Of a stretch of DNA of 64,000 nt, positions 41,891 to 50,048 are shown one piece after another; the first letter of the stretch is position 1, and every line of letters begins with the position of its first letter. The DNA is from an uncultured Lachnospiraceae bacterium (GTDB lineage: Bacteria; Bacillota; Clostridia; Lachnospirales; Lachnospiraceae), in contig CAJLRL010000003.1 of assembly GCA_905209075.1 (NCBI GenBank), forward strand, positions 1 through 64,000, read 5' to 3'. The notes under the pieces were generated by a model. The model ran no database searches and was not told the origin of the DNA. It worked only from the letters and a program-made list of their open reading frames with translations. The translations under genes were made by a program, and so were the position numbers.

Positions 41891-43339
41891 ATGAGAGTAT
41901 TACAAAATTTAGAGCCAAATAAAGTTTTTTATTTTTTTGAAGAGATTGCAGCTATACCACATGGATCACGAAACACAAAGGCGATCAGTGATTATCTTGT
42001 TAACTTTGCAAAAGAAAGAAACCTCGAATTTTATCAGGACGAATATAACAATGTCGTGATCATTAAAGAGGCATCGGCGGGATATGGGAAAGCTGATCCT
42101 GTGATCATACAGGGACATATGGATATGGTCTGTGAAAAGGAAAATGGCTGTGATATAGATTTTGAAAAGGATGGACTTGACCTTTATGTAGATGGTGATT
42201 TCTTAAAGGCAAGAGGAACAACACTCGGCGGTGATGACGGAATAGCTGTGGCATATGCGCTTGCAATAATGGATTCACCTGAGATAGCACATCCGCGCCT
42301 TGAGGTTGTTATAACAGTTGACGAGGAAATAGGAATGCTTGGAGCAGATTCTATAGATCTTTCAATGTTAAAAGGCCACAAAATGTTAAATATAGACTCT
42401 GACGAGGAGGGACATTTTCTTACAAGCTGCGCCGGAGGAATGACAGTAGAAACTTCAATTCCAGTCTCATATATTACAGCAGAAGGACTTGGGGCTAAGT
42501 TAAAGGTAACAGGTCTTTGTGGAGGACATTCAGGAAGTGAGATCAATAAGGAACATGCAAATGCAAATATAGTCATGGGACGTGTCTTAAAAAGCCTTAT
42601 GGATCAGATGCAGTTTGGCTTGTCGAATATGGAGGGCGGCCTTAAAGATAATGCAATCCCACGTGAATGTACAGCGGATATCGTGATAGAACAGGCCGAT
42701 AAGGAACTGCTCGAATCAGCTGTGAAAAAACTTGATCAGGCATTTAAAGCAGAATATAGTGTGGCTGATAAGGACATAAAAGTTGAACTGGAATTCGAAG
42801 ATATTGTTTCAAAACAGGTTCTTTCTTTTACATCACTCACAAAGGTTATCTTTTATCTTAGAAATGTGCCAAATGGTGTTCAGAATATGAGTCAGGTTAT
42901 GCCGGGACTTGTTGAAACATCGTTAAATGCAGGGATTTTAAAACTTACAGAGGAAAAACTAAATGTTACAGCATCTGTAAGAAGTTCTGTATCGACCAGA
43001 AAAGATGACTTGTTAGACAAACTTACAATGCTTGCAGAATTTATAGGCGGAGAGGTAAATGTAAGTGGTGATTATCCGGCATGGGAGTATGTCAACGAAT
43101 CTGATATAAGAGATACGATAAGTGATGTTTACAGAGAACTTTTTGATGAGGAACCGGTATTCGAGGCAATCCACGCAGGACTTGAATGTGGAATCATTTC
43201 AGGAAAAATCGATAATCTCGATTGTGTTTCATTTGGCCCGGATAATTTTGATATCCATACGCCTAATGAGAGACTCAGCATTTCTTCGACAGAAAAAGTA
43301 TGGAAACTGATCATAGAGTTCTTAAAGAGATGTAAATAA
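41891..43339 (+). CDS. pepD: Aminoacyl-histidine dipeptidase (M20 family)
   Basis: A cytosolic metallodipeptidase of broad specificity, 482 residues. Zinc-binding and catalytic motifs: IQGHMDMVCEK (about 75-85), GDDGIAVA, VDEEIGMLGA and the late HAGLECG. N-terminus FFEEIAAIPHGSRNTK is typical. Strong GGGAGG site. A terminator follows. Confidence 0.94.
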   Translation: MRVLQNLEPNKVFYFFEEIAAIPHGSRNTKAISDYLVNFAKERNLEFYQDEYNNVVIIKEASAGYGKADPVIIQGHMDMVCEKENGCDIDFEKDGLDLYVDGDFLKARGTTLGGDDGIAVAYALAIMDSPEIAHPRLEVVITVDEEIGMLGADSIDLSMLKGHKMLNIDSDEEGHFLTSCAGGMTVETSIPVSYITAEGLGAKLKVTGLCGGHSGSEINKEHANANIVMGRVLKSLMDQMQFGLSNMEGGLKDNAIPRECTADIVIEQADKELLESAVKKLDQAFKAEYSVADKDIKVELEFEDIVSKQVLSFTSLTKVIFYLRNVPNGVQNMSQVMPGLVETSLNAGILKLTEEKLNVTASVRSSVSTRKDDLLDKLTMLAEFIGGEVNVSGDYPAWEYVNESDIRDTISDVYRELFDEEPVFEAIHAGLECGIISGKIDNLDCVSFGPDNFDIHTPNERLSISSTEKVWKLIIEFLKRCK

Positions 43340-43384
43340 ATAGTAACATACACAAACTGGTGTGGGAAGTTTTAATAACATATT

Positions 43385-43440
43385 AAAAAAATGTGGTGTG
43401 TCCTTAGATGGCGCCCACATTTTTTATTTTATGAGAAAGT
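43385..43440 (+). terminator. Terminator after pepD
   Basis: Outer stem AAAAAATGTGG (43385-43395) with CCACATTTTTT (43415-43430 region), interior partly paired, T-rich tail. The 3' end of the truncated sulP fragment runs into it from the other strand. Confidence 0.7.
43402..43411. repeat. Left copy of a 10-bp inverted repeat around the SulP fragment
   Basis: CCTTAGATGG here is the exact inverse of CCATCTAAGG at 43854-43863. It contains the stop codon of the fragment on the minus strand. Confidence 0.5.
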
Positions 43441-43787
43441 ATACTATAACATATTCCCATTATGACAAGAATTATTCCGGCCAGTATTGTTGCAACTATA
43501 AGTCCGTCTGTTCCATATTGTGCGACGATCCCATAGATGATAACGACAAAAGCAGCGGTAGGACCGCCAATCTGTACGCGGCTTCCGCCAAAAAATGAAA
43601 TAAAAAATCCTGCGATTATGGCAGTATAGAGTCCCTGTTCGGGTCCGACACCGGAGGCGATGGCAAGCGCTATAGAAAGCGGAAGTGCGATAATAGCGAC
43701 TATTATACCAGAAATGATATCCTTTAGAAGCTGTGCTTTAGTGTAGCCCTTCATTACATCAAAGAGCTTTGGTCTTAATTCGTTCAT
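43404..43787 (-). pseudogene. Truncated SulP-family anion transporter (N-terminal fragment)
   Basis: The 127 residues match the N-terminus of SulP permeases: LFDVMKGYTKAQLLKDIISG, IALPLSIALAIASGVGPEQGLY in part, and GGSRVQIGGPTAAFVVI. A full SulP protein has over 500 residues with about 14 helices and a STAS domain; here it stops after about three helices, and the last 15 residues (from CYSILSHKIKNV) no longer resemble the family because the frame enters the pepD terminator. The 5' end and AAAGGA ribosome site look intact. Probably a deletion remnant; a functional mini-protein seems unlikely. Confidence 0.82.
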
Positions 43788-43853
43788 TAGTAAAAGTCCT
43801 TTCGGTAATTTATAAAATGTTTATAAAAAATAAACAGACAATTAATGATTCTA

Positions 43854-43863
43854 CCATCTAAGG
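43854..43863. repeat. Right copy of the 10-bp inverted repeat
   Basis: CCATCTAAGG, inverse of 43402-43411. It lies in the leader of the SulP fragment. Confidence 0.5.
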
Positions 43864-43886
43864 CGATGAAATACAATCATAATAAA

Positions 43887-43931
43887 TGTCGGCATAATAC
43901 AGTCCCAATATTATACTGTATTATGCCGACA
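43887..43931. repeat. Perfect 17-bp hairpin after the 64-residue gene
   Basis: 43887-43903 pairs without mismatch with 43915-43931 around an 11-base loop. On the minus strand the following bases are TTTATTATG, only partly T-rich. It probably ends the TAXI-gltS transcript, or protects its 3' end. Confidence 0.75.
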
Positions 43932-43958
43932 GCTGTTTTTGATAGAAATATTTTAAAT

Positions 43959-44153
43959 TTATTTTTTCTTTCGGATATGAACTTCCGGGATAGCGACATT
44001 ATCATAGCTGATTGGTGAATCATCATCCACATTGTCTTCATCGCAGTAAGCCTTATGTGTATGAACCTCCGGAATAGCAACATTATCGTATGTCAGATCA
44101 TATTCGTGTTCATGTTGAGATGGTTTTTTCTTCTTTTTAAAAAAATTAAACAT
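43959..44153 (-). CDS. Small hydrophilic protein with duplicated YDNVAIPEVH motif
   Basis: A 64-residue protein of unknown family. It opens with FNFFKKKKK, a very basic segment, and contains the ten-residue motif YDNVAIPEVH twice (about residues 22-31 and 50-59), separated by a His/Asp/Glu-rich stretch, and ends in RKKK. The histidine and acidic residues could bind a metal, but that is only a suggestion. CAGGAGA lies 6 bases before the ATG, and the gene follows gltS by 17 bases on the same strand, so it is very likely real and cotranscribed with it. Confidence 0.75.
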   Translation of the reverse strand: MFNFFKKKKKPSQHEHEYDLTYDNVAIPEVHTHKAYCDEDNVDDDSPISYDNVAIPEVHIRKKK

Positions 44154-44170
44154 AGTGTTCTCCTGATAGA

Positions 44171-45358
44171 TTATATAAGATTAATAAAAAATGTAATAAC
44201 AAGACTGTTGATAAAGTCGGCAAACAAGCTTCCTATCAGCGGAATGAGCAGATAGGCTTTTACGGAAGGCTCATATTTATCGCATACAGCCTGCATATTT
44301 GCCATTGCATTTGGTGTGGCACCCATTCCAAATCCACATGTACCGGATACTAAAACGGCGGCATCATAATCACGCCCCATGATATTGAATTCGATAAAAT
44401 ATGTGAATATACATATGAGGATCACCTGTGCAGCCAGAAGAATCACAAGTGGAAGAGCAAGTGATGCAAGCTCCCATAATTTTAATGTGATCATAGCCAT
44501 GCCCAGAAACAGTGAAAGGCATATACCACCAAGGTCATTAATTTCTCCCATATGGATTGTCGCAATTCCTGAGTATTCGGATATATTGCGCATGAGAGCT
44601 GCGGCAAGCATTGCCCCTATATATATAGGAAACGTAAGACCGGTTTTTGTAAGAAACATTGAAAAGATAGTTCCGAGTCCGATCGCAAGGATAAGCTGGA
44701 AAACAGCAGCGGCGTACATATTTGTGTGACGCTCATGTTTTTTTTCGTCTTCAACTAAGAGGCTGTCATCCTCATGGGAAATGGTAGAAAGAAGCTTCTT
44801 TTTTTCAATGAGGCGTTTTCCCAAAGGACCACCGATAAGACTTCCGAATATAAGTCCAAAAGTTGCAGCAGCGGTACAGATCGTTGTGGCACCTGCTATA
44901 TTAAAATCTTCGAGAACAGGTCCAAATGCTCCGGCTGTACCATGGCCTCCGACCATAGGAATCGAGCCTGTACACATACCGATGAGCGGATCAAGGCCTA
45001 ATAATTTTGAAAGTCCGACAGCGGTAAGGTTTTGAAGCACTATAAGGAAAATTACCAGTGCAAGAAATACAATAAGAGATTTCCCACCGCTTTTTAATAC
45101 TTTCAAATTAGCCTGAAATCCGACCGATGTAAAGAAAAATACCATACACACTTCACGCAGTGTATCGTCAAATGAAAATTCTGCGATGTGAGTGCTGTAA
45201 CATATGCATGTCATTATTGCGAATAAAAGCCCGCCGATAACGGGTGAGGGAATACAAAACCGCTCAAGAAAATTGATTTTCTTCTTGAGAAAACTTCCAA
45301 GTAAAAGAACCAGTACAGCTAATGCAAGAGTCTGGTACATGTCTAAGTGAATTTTCAT
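44171..45358 (-). CDS. gltS: Sodium/glutamate symporter GltS
   Basis: A 395-residue membrane symporter of the GltS family: PSPVIGGLLFAI near the N-terminus, TVGFQANL-like segment (TSVGFQANLKVL), MVGGHGTAGAFGPV with the conserved reentrant glycine loop, and the second repeat with GTCGFGMGATPNAMANM. About ten to eleven helices. It follows a TAXI-type binding protein gene by 23 bases, on the same strand, with AGGAC upstream. Substrate most likely glutamate or a similar anion. Confidence 0.93.
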   Translation of the reverse strand: MKIHLDMYQTLALAVLVLLLGSFLKKKINFLERFCIPSPVIGGLLFAIMTCICYSTHIAEFSFDDTLREVCMVFFFTSVGFQANLKVLKSGGKSLIVFLALVIFLIVLQNLTAVGLSKLLGLDPLIGMCTGSIPMVGGHGTAGAFGPVLEDFNIAGATTICTAAATFGLIFGSLIGGPLGKRLIEKKKLLSTISHEDDSLLVEDEKKHERHTNMYAAAVFQLILAIGLGTIFSMFLTKTGLTFPIYIGAMLAAALMRNISEYSGIATIHMGEINDLGGICLSLFLGMAMITLKLWELASLALPLVILLAAQVILICIFTYFIEFNIMGRDYDAAVLVSGTCGFGMGATPNAMANMQAVCDKYEPSVKAYLLIPLIGSLFADFINSLVITFFINLI

Positions 45359-45381
45359 GGTTGTCCTTTCTTCTTATGCTT

Positions 45382-46314
45382 TTAATTATTATCTGTTTTG
45401 ATATTATGTTTTTCATAGTATTTCAAAGCCCCATCATGAAAAGGAATCGGAACACCTTCGGTAGAAAAAGTATCCCCTATTTCAAGATCCATAGAAGCTG
45501 AATACTGAAGCTTGTTTGATTCAGAAAAGAGTAATCCTGTAAGCTTTTCAACAAGATCATCAGACATGGAATCTGATGCTAAAAGTACAGATTTTACACC
45601 GATTGTTTCTACATTTTCGGTCTGTCCAGGATATGTGTCCGCCGGAATGGTATATTTTGTGTATGCATCAGAATATTGAAGCATTTTGTTTATGCAGCTA
45701 TCGTCGATAGAAACAAGGCGGATGTCGCATTTTTTTGCAAGTTCGTCAATAACCGTGGTTTTTATACCGGCAGTACAAAAGAATGCGTCTATTTGGCCTG
45801 ACTCAAGAGAATCGGCAGCCTCAGTATAATCCATATTTTCTGTATTTATTATTGCAGAAGGAAGACCCGAAAATTCAAGGATTTTTGTTGCATTTAATTC
45901 TGTTCCGGATTCGCTTGAGCCTATGCTTATGGTACGCCCCTGCAGATCATTTAGTGATGTGATGTCTGAATCAGCACGTACTACAAGCTGGCAGGCTTCT
46001 GTGTATAGTGCAGCGATAGCACGGATGTTGTCGTTTTTATTGTATGCATCTTTTATCAGGTCAGCCTGTGCTATGCCAAGCTCTATATAATTTTCCGACA
46101 GCAGGCGCAGGTTTGCTGATGAACCGGCAGTGGCTTTAACCTCAAAAGTGTAATCGGAAATATTATCTGAAGCGATCTGTGTAAAAGTGTTTGCAAAAGT
46201 GTAATACATTCCACCTATATCAGCAGCGCCGAACCTGATGTTTTTGTTGTAGCGGCTGCAGCCGGAAGTAAGTAAAAGGATCACACATAATAAAAAACTT
46301 ATCTTTTTCCTCAT
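45382..46314 (-). CDS. TAXI-family solute-binding lipoprotein
   Basis: A 310-residue extracytoplasmic binding protein of the TAXI family, normally part of TRAP transporters. Signal with lipobox LLTSGC (cysteine about residue 19), then RFGAADIGGMYYTFANTF, the signature AGSSANLRLL, and ELGIAQADLI. The start at 46314 is chosen because only it begins with the lipoprotein signal, with AAAGGG 10 bases upstream; the frame is open for 70 more codons but without a site. No TRAP membrane subunits are present; gltS lies where they would be. Confidence 0.88.
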   Translation of the reverse strand: MRKKISFLLCVILLLTSGCSRYNKNIRFGAADIGGMYYTFANTFTQIASDNISDYTFEVKATAGSSANLRLLSENYIELGIAQADLIKDAYNKNDNIRAIAALYTEACQLVVRADSDITSLNDLQGRTISIGSSESGTELNATKILEFSGLPSAIINTENMDYTEAADSLESGQIDAFFCTAGIKTTVIDELAKKCDIRLVSIDDSCINKMLQYSDAYTKYTIPADTYPGQTENVETIGVKSVLLASDSMSDDLVEKLTGLLFSESNKLQYSASMDLEIGDTFSTEGVPIPFHDGALKYYEKHNIKTDNN

Positions 46315-46414
46315 ATTAACAATGCCCTTTCTTAGATTTGATATCATAAGTACCATTTTAAATTGAAAATATAAATATGAAAAGATATATTTTATTTTTT
46401 TAAGGTAAAAACAT

Positions 46415-46443
46415 TTTACAATATGGTACATAAGTATTAAAAT
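46415..46443 (+). promoter_or_regulatory. Promoter of the signalling island
   Basis: TTTACA (46415-46420), 17-base spacer, TAAAAT (46438-46443), 19 bases before the start of the 76-residue gene. Confidence 0.65.
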
Positions 46444-46462
46444 AGAGAGCAAGGGGGCACAT

Positions 46463-46693
46463 ATGGATGCAAAAGAAGCAATAAAAAAGTATAAAGGATT
46501 TTTACCTAAAACCCCACTTATCATTAAAACATCTGATGGGATAAGCTATACAGGAATAGTTTTGGATGTGTTAGAAAAAGATAAGTGCTTTATGATAAAG
46601 GAAATCATACCTGACGGAAAGCAATATATTATATTCTTTGAAGATATTGAGGATATGGCTGAGGATAAAATATCAGGTAATAGTTTCTTGTAA
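46463..46693 (+). CDS. Small protein with Sm/SH3-like strand pattern, 76 residues
   Basis: I do not recognise a family. The centre (about 18-60) alternates short strands: PLIIKTSDGISYTGIVLDV, CFMIKEI, KQYIIFFEDIEDM, which recalls a small five-strand barrel of Sm or SH3 type. AAGGGGG is its ribosome site. As the first gene after the promoter of the kinase and chemotaxis genes it is probably part of that island. Confidence 0.65.
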   Translation: MDAKEAIKKYKGFLPKTPLIIKTSDGISYTGIVLDVLEKDKCFMIKEIIPDGKQYIIFFEDIEDMAEDKISGNSFL

Positions 46694-46716
46694 ATGTAGT
46701 ACAAAAATACTATTAT
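46688..46716 (+). promoter_or_regulatory. Possible second promoter before the PAS kinase
   Basis: TTGTAA (46688-46693), 17-base spacer, TATTAT (46711-46716). The predicted start would fall within the ribosome site, so it may be a chance match. Confidence 0.35.
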
Positions 46717-46736
46717 AAATAGGGCGGTTTATTTAA

Positions 46737-48143
46737 ATGGAAAAAAGAGATTTATTTGAGCAGATAATAAATAGTGCAATAGAGATCTTTCTGTCATATG
46801 ATGATGATAAAAGAATATTAATGATGAATGAGAGTGCCAGAAAAGAGCTTATGTATACAGATAATGATATAGGAACATCTGTAAGCAGGCTTTTTCAGAA
46901 TGAAGATATGTCAGAAATCACATATGACGGCACAATTAGACAAATGATGATATACCGGTCAAATCAGACCTGTTTCCGTGCACAGGTAAAGGCAATAAAG
47001 ACGGACAGCCAGATATCACCATATGTTCTTATGATACGGAATATATCAGATCAGTATGCACTTGAAAAGGCAGCAGAAATTGCACGGAAAGAGACGGAAG
47101 CGACAGCAAAAGTTAAAACAGAGTTTGTCGCAAATGTAACTCATGAACTAAGGACACCGGTAAACGGGATCCTTGGAAACACAAATATTCTGCTTGAAAA
47201 TGAAGCTGATCCGAAGAAGATAGGACTGTTAAATACAATCTCTAAAAGTTGTGGTGCGATGAATGAACTGATAAATGGTATTCTGGATTTTTCAAAGCTT
47301 GATGCTGGAAAATTTACACTTGAAAACAGAAAGTTTAACTTCCGGAATATGATCGATTATGTGAAATCAACGCATATGCCTAAAATAACAGAAAAGGGGC
47401 TTAAGTTTTTTGTCACGATATCGCCGGATATACCGGAATTTGTAATAGGTGATGAGCTTAGGATATCACAGATATTAAATAATCTGCTTTCTAATGCGTG
47501 CAAGTTTACAAATGTCGGCAAAATTTCACTTGAGGCTTTGATGACTGCCCAGGAGAAAAACAGGATAGAACTTTTTTTTATTGTACTTGATACAGGGATT
47601 GGAATAGCAAAATCTGATGAAGATAAGCTTTTTAAAAGCTTTTCACAGGTGGATGCATCTGTCTCAAGAAAATATGGTGGAACAGGACTAGGACTTAATA
47701 TTTCAAAACAGCTGGTGGATCTTATGGGCGGGCATATAACCGTAGACAGTGAACTGAATAAAGGAACGATGTTTTCTTTTTCCATATGGGTAGAAACGCC
47801 TGAAGAAGAAACAGCTGAAGTTAAGCTTCCAGTAGATAATAATTATGCAAAAAATATCCATGAAGCACTTGGTGCCGATGATGAAATAGAAAAGGCATAT
47901 ATATATGGCAGCGAAGAAAACCGAAAGGAACTTGATGAACATATGTCGAAACTTATTCTCTGCCTTGAAATGGAAAACTGGGAGAAAGCAGAGAATTTTT
48001 CTAATTCTATAAAACAACTGACCATACAGGCACCTAAGGATATAAAGGTTGCTGCGCTTAGAATGAAGATGGCAGTTCAAAAAGCTGATTATGATAGATC
48101 AGTTGATGAATATAATACATTAAAGAAACTATGTGAGTTATAG
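46737..48143 (+). CDS. Cytosolic PAS-domain sensor histidine kinase
   Basis: A 468-residue histidine kinase with no membrane helix. An N-terminal PAS-like domain (about 5-105), HisKA domain with phospho-His136 in NVTHELRTPVN, HATPase with N box ILNNLLSNACKF, G1 DTGIGIA and G2 GGTGLGLNIS (about 250-360). From about residue 370 a helical tail follows (KLILCLEMENWEKAENFSNSIKQL) whose pattern resembles an Hpt bundle but has no histidine in the expected place. It probably signals to the following receiver protein 14 bases downstream. Confidence 0.92.
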   Translation: MEKRDLFEQIINSAIEIFLSYDDDKRILMMNESARKELMYTDNDIGTSVSRLFQNEDMSEITYDGTIRQMMIYRSNQTCFRAQVKAIKTDSQISPYVLMIRNISDQYALEKAAEIARKETEATAKVKTEFVANVTHELRTPVNGILGNTNILLENEADPKKIGLLNTISKSCGAMNELINGILDFSKLDAGKFTLENRKFNFRNMIDYVKSTHMPKITEKGLKFFVTISPDIPEFVIGDELRISQILNNLLSNACKFTNVGKISLEALMTAQEKNRIELFFIVLDTGIGIAKSDEDKLFKSFSQVDASVSRKYGGTGLGLNISKQLVDLMGGHITVDSELNKGTMFSFSIWVETPEEETAEVKLPVDNNYAKNIHEALGADDEIEKAYIYGSEENRKELDEHMSKLILCLEMENWEKAENFSNSIKQLTIQAPKDIKVAALRMKMAVQKADYDRSVDEYNTLKKLCEL

Positions 48144-48157
48144 GTTGAGGAGACGTC

Positions 48158-49213
48158 ATGGATGATCAGAAAAAAATACTAATTGTAGATGATGTTGAGG
48201 CAAACAGATTTGTACTCAGAAATATAATTTCAGAGATGGGGCATTTGCCTGTACTTGCAGAAAATGGTGTGCAGTCATTAAAGATCATGGAAAAGATCAA
48301 GCCAAATCTGATATTGCTTGATGTGGCAATGCCGGAGATGGACGGATATGAGCTGTGCAGGATCTTAAAGGATGATCCGGTTACAAGAAAAATCCCAATA
48401 ATATTTATATCTGCATTTGATAAACCGGATGATATCATAAAAGGGTTTTCGATAGGTGGCGAGGATTATATAACAAAGCCTTTTATACATGAGGTTGTGC
48501 AGGCACGTGTCATGGTTCACCTTAAAATGGCAGACATGAACCAGGAACTGCAGAATGTAAACAGAAAGCTTGCATCTTCTATACAGGAACAGTTAAAGCA
48601 GATGGAGCAGGAAAAGAAAAATGTGCTTTATGCGTTAAGCCGTGTGGCTAGGGAAAATTCTTCATATGACGTTAACCATATGAACAGATTACAGTATAAC
48701 AGCAAGATCCTGGCACAGGCAATGCAGCTTTCGCCGATATTTGAAAGCCGTATATCTGATTCATTTATTGAAACGATCGAGCTGGCAGCACCGCTTTGCG
48801 ATATAGGAAACGTTGCCATCCCATCAGGGATATTGCAAAAAAACGGAAGTCTTACCGAAAAGGAACAGGAAGTAATGAAAACCCATACAACTGTTGGAGC
48901 AAAGATATTAAAAGATGTGCAGGAACAGGGTGATTATAATGATTTTGTACAAATGTCTATAGATATAGCAAACTTTCACCATGAGAACTGGGATGGGACA
49001 GGCTATCCACAGAACTTAAGTGGAGATGAGATACCTTTATCGGCACAGATCGTTGCTCTTGTCAGTGCATATTGTGCGCTTACGGAAGAACGAATATACA
49101 GGAAAGCGTTTACAAGGGCAAGTGCAATAGAAATTCTTGAGGGGGAAGCAGGAACTAAATTCAATTCGGCAGTATTTGATATCTGCAGGAGAGTATCAAA
49201 ACAGTTTAAATGA
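48158..49213 (+). CDS. Response regulator with degenerate HD-GYP-type output domain
   Basis: Receiver domain (1-125) with acidic pair DD at 11-12, phospho-acceptor Asp55 (LLDVAMPE) and Lys107 (TKPF), a linking coiled coil (about 125-170), then an HD-GYP-like domain (about 175-350). That domain keeps HHENWDGTGYP and the proximal THTTVGAKIL, but the defining HD and K of LHDIGK read LCDIGN, and the later Asp of the DAYDAL type reads SAYCAL. Loss of metal ligands suggests it no longer cleaves cyclic di-GMP and works as a binding or partner domain. Confidence 0.88.
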   Translation: MDDQKKILIVDDVEANRFVLRNIISEMGHLPVLAENGVQSLKIMEKIKPNLILLDVAMPEMDGYELCRILKDDPVTRKIPIIFISAFDKPDDIIKGFSIGGEDYITKPFIHEVVQARVMVHLKMADMNQELQNVNRKLASSIQEQLKQMEQEKKNVLYALSRVARENSSYDVNHMNRLQYNSKILAQAMQLSPIFESRISDSFIETIELAAPLCDIGNVAIPSGILQKNGSLTEKEQEVMKTHTTVGAKILKDVQEQGDYNDFVQMSIDIANFHHENWDGTGYPQNLSGDEIPLSAQIVALVSAYCALTEERIYRKAFTRASAIEILEGEAGTKFNSAVFDICRRVSKQFK

Positions 49214-49232
49214 TGTGCAGCAGGACAGGATC

Positions 49233-50036
49233 ATGACAGAGGAAGAATTTTTAAGAATAAGAGATTACCTTAAACTTAGATATGGGATAGATATGAATCA
49301 TAAAAAGACAATAGTTGAGGGAAGACTTGAAAACTATGTCAGACAGAATGGTTATTTAAGCTACAGCCAGTATATGGATGCGTTAGAGTCAGATGTCAGC
49401 GGAGAAATGGAAAAGAAGCTTGTCGATATACTTACAACGAACCATACATATTTCATGAGAGAATCCGAACATTTTGATTACCTCAGAAAAGAAGTGCTTC
49501 CGTGGCTTAAAAAAAAGGAAGCTATAAATAAAGATCTTCGTATATGGTGCGCAGCTTCTTCGTCAGGGGAGGAACCATATACGATAGCAATGGTTCTGCT
49601 TGACTATTTCGGACTTGAAAAAAATGAATGGGACACACAGATACTTGCGACAGACGTGTCAACAGCCATACTTACAGAAGCAATCCGCGGAGTATATACA
49701 TCGGAGCAGATCGCACCGCTGCCGGATGCCTGGAAAAGAAGATTCTTTAAGGCTGTACCCGGGGAAGACTGTTACCGGGTTACAGATGAATTAAAATGCG
49801 AAGTACTGTATAGAAAATTTAATCTGATGTCACCATTTCCATTAAAAAGAAAAATGCATGTTGTTTTTCTAAGGAATGTGCTCATATATTTTGATGATAA
49901 TACAAAGCTGCAGATACTTAAAAAAGTATATGACTGTCTTGAGCCGGGGGGATATCTTTTCCTCGGAAAAACAGAGACAATAAACAGACAGGCAGTGCCA
50001 TTTAAACTGGTTTCGCCGGCAATCTTTAGGAAATAA
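49233..50036 (+). CDS. cheR: CheR-type chemoreceptor methyltransferase
   Basis: Second cheR of the window, 267 residues. N-terminal helical domain (FLRIRDYLKLRYGIDM), TTNHTYFMRE, SAM loop WCAASSSGEEPYTIA, ILATDVS and FLRNVLIYF. Start at 49233 with AGGACAGGA just upstream; a longer in-frame reading back to 49137 overlaps the previous gene and is not needed. Followed by cheB after 12 bases. Confidence 0.94.
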   Translation: MTEEEFLRIRDYLKLRYGIDMNHKKTIVEGRLENYVRQNGYLSYSQYMDALESDVSGEMEKKLVDILTTNHTYFMRESEHFDYLRKEVLPWLKKKEAINKDLRIWCAASSSGEEPYTIAMVLLDYFGLEKNEWDTQILATDVSTAILTEAIRGVYTSEQIAPLPDAWKRRFFKAVPGEDCYRVTDELKCEVLYRKFNLMSPFPLKRKMHVVFLRNVLIYFDDNTKLQILKKVYDCLEPGGYLFLGKTETINRQAVPFKLVSPAIFRK

Positions 50037-50048
50037 GAGGTTTTTGAT

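Noticed and set aside
43404..43787. SulP fragment as a complete small transporter
   Set aside because: Three helices and a tail made from a terminator sequence cannot form the SulP core; listed as pseudogene.
46315..46524. 70-residue N-terminal extension of the TAXI protein
   Set aside because: It would bury the lipoprotein signal and overlap the divergent gene at 46463; the signal peptide start at 46314 is far better.
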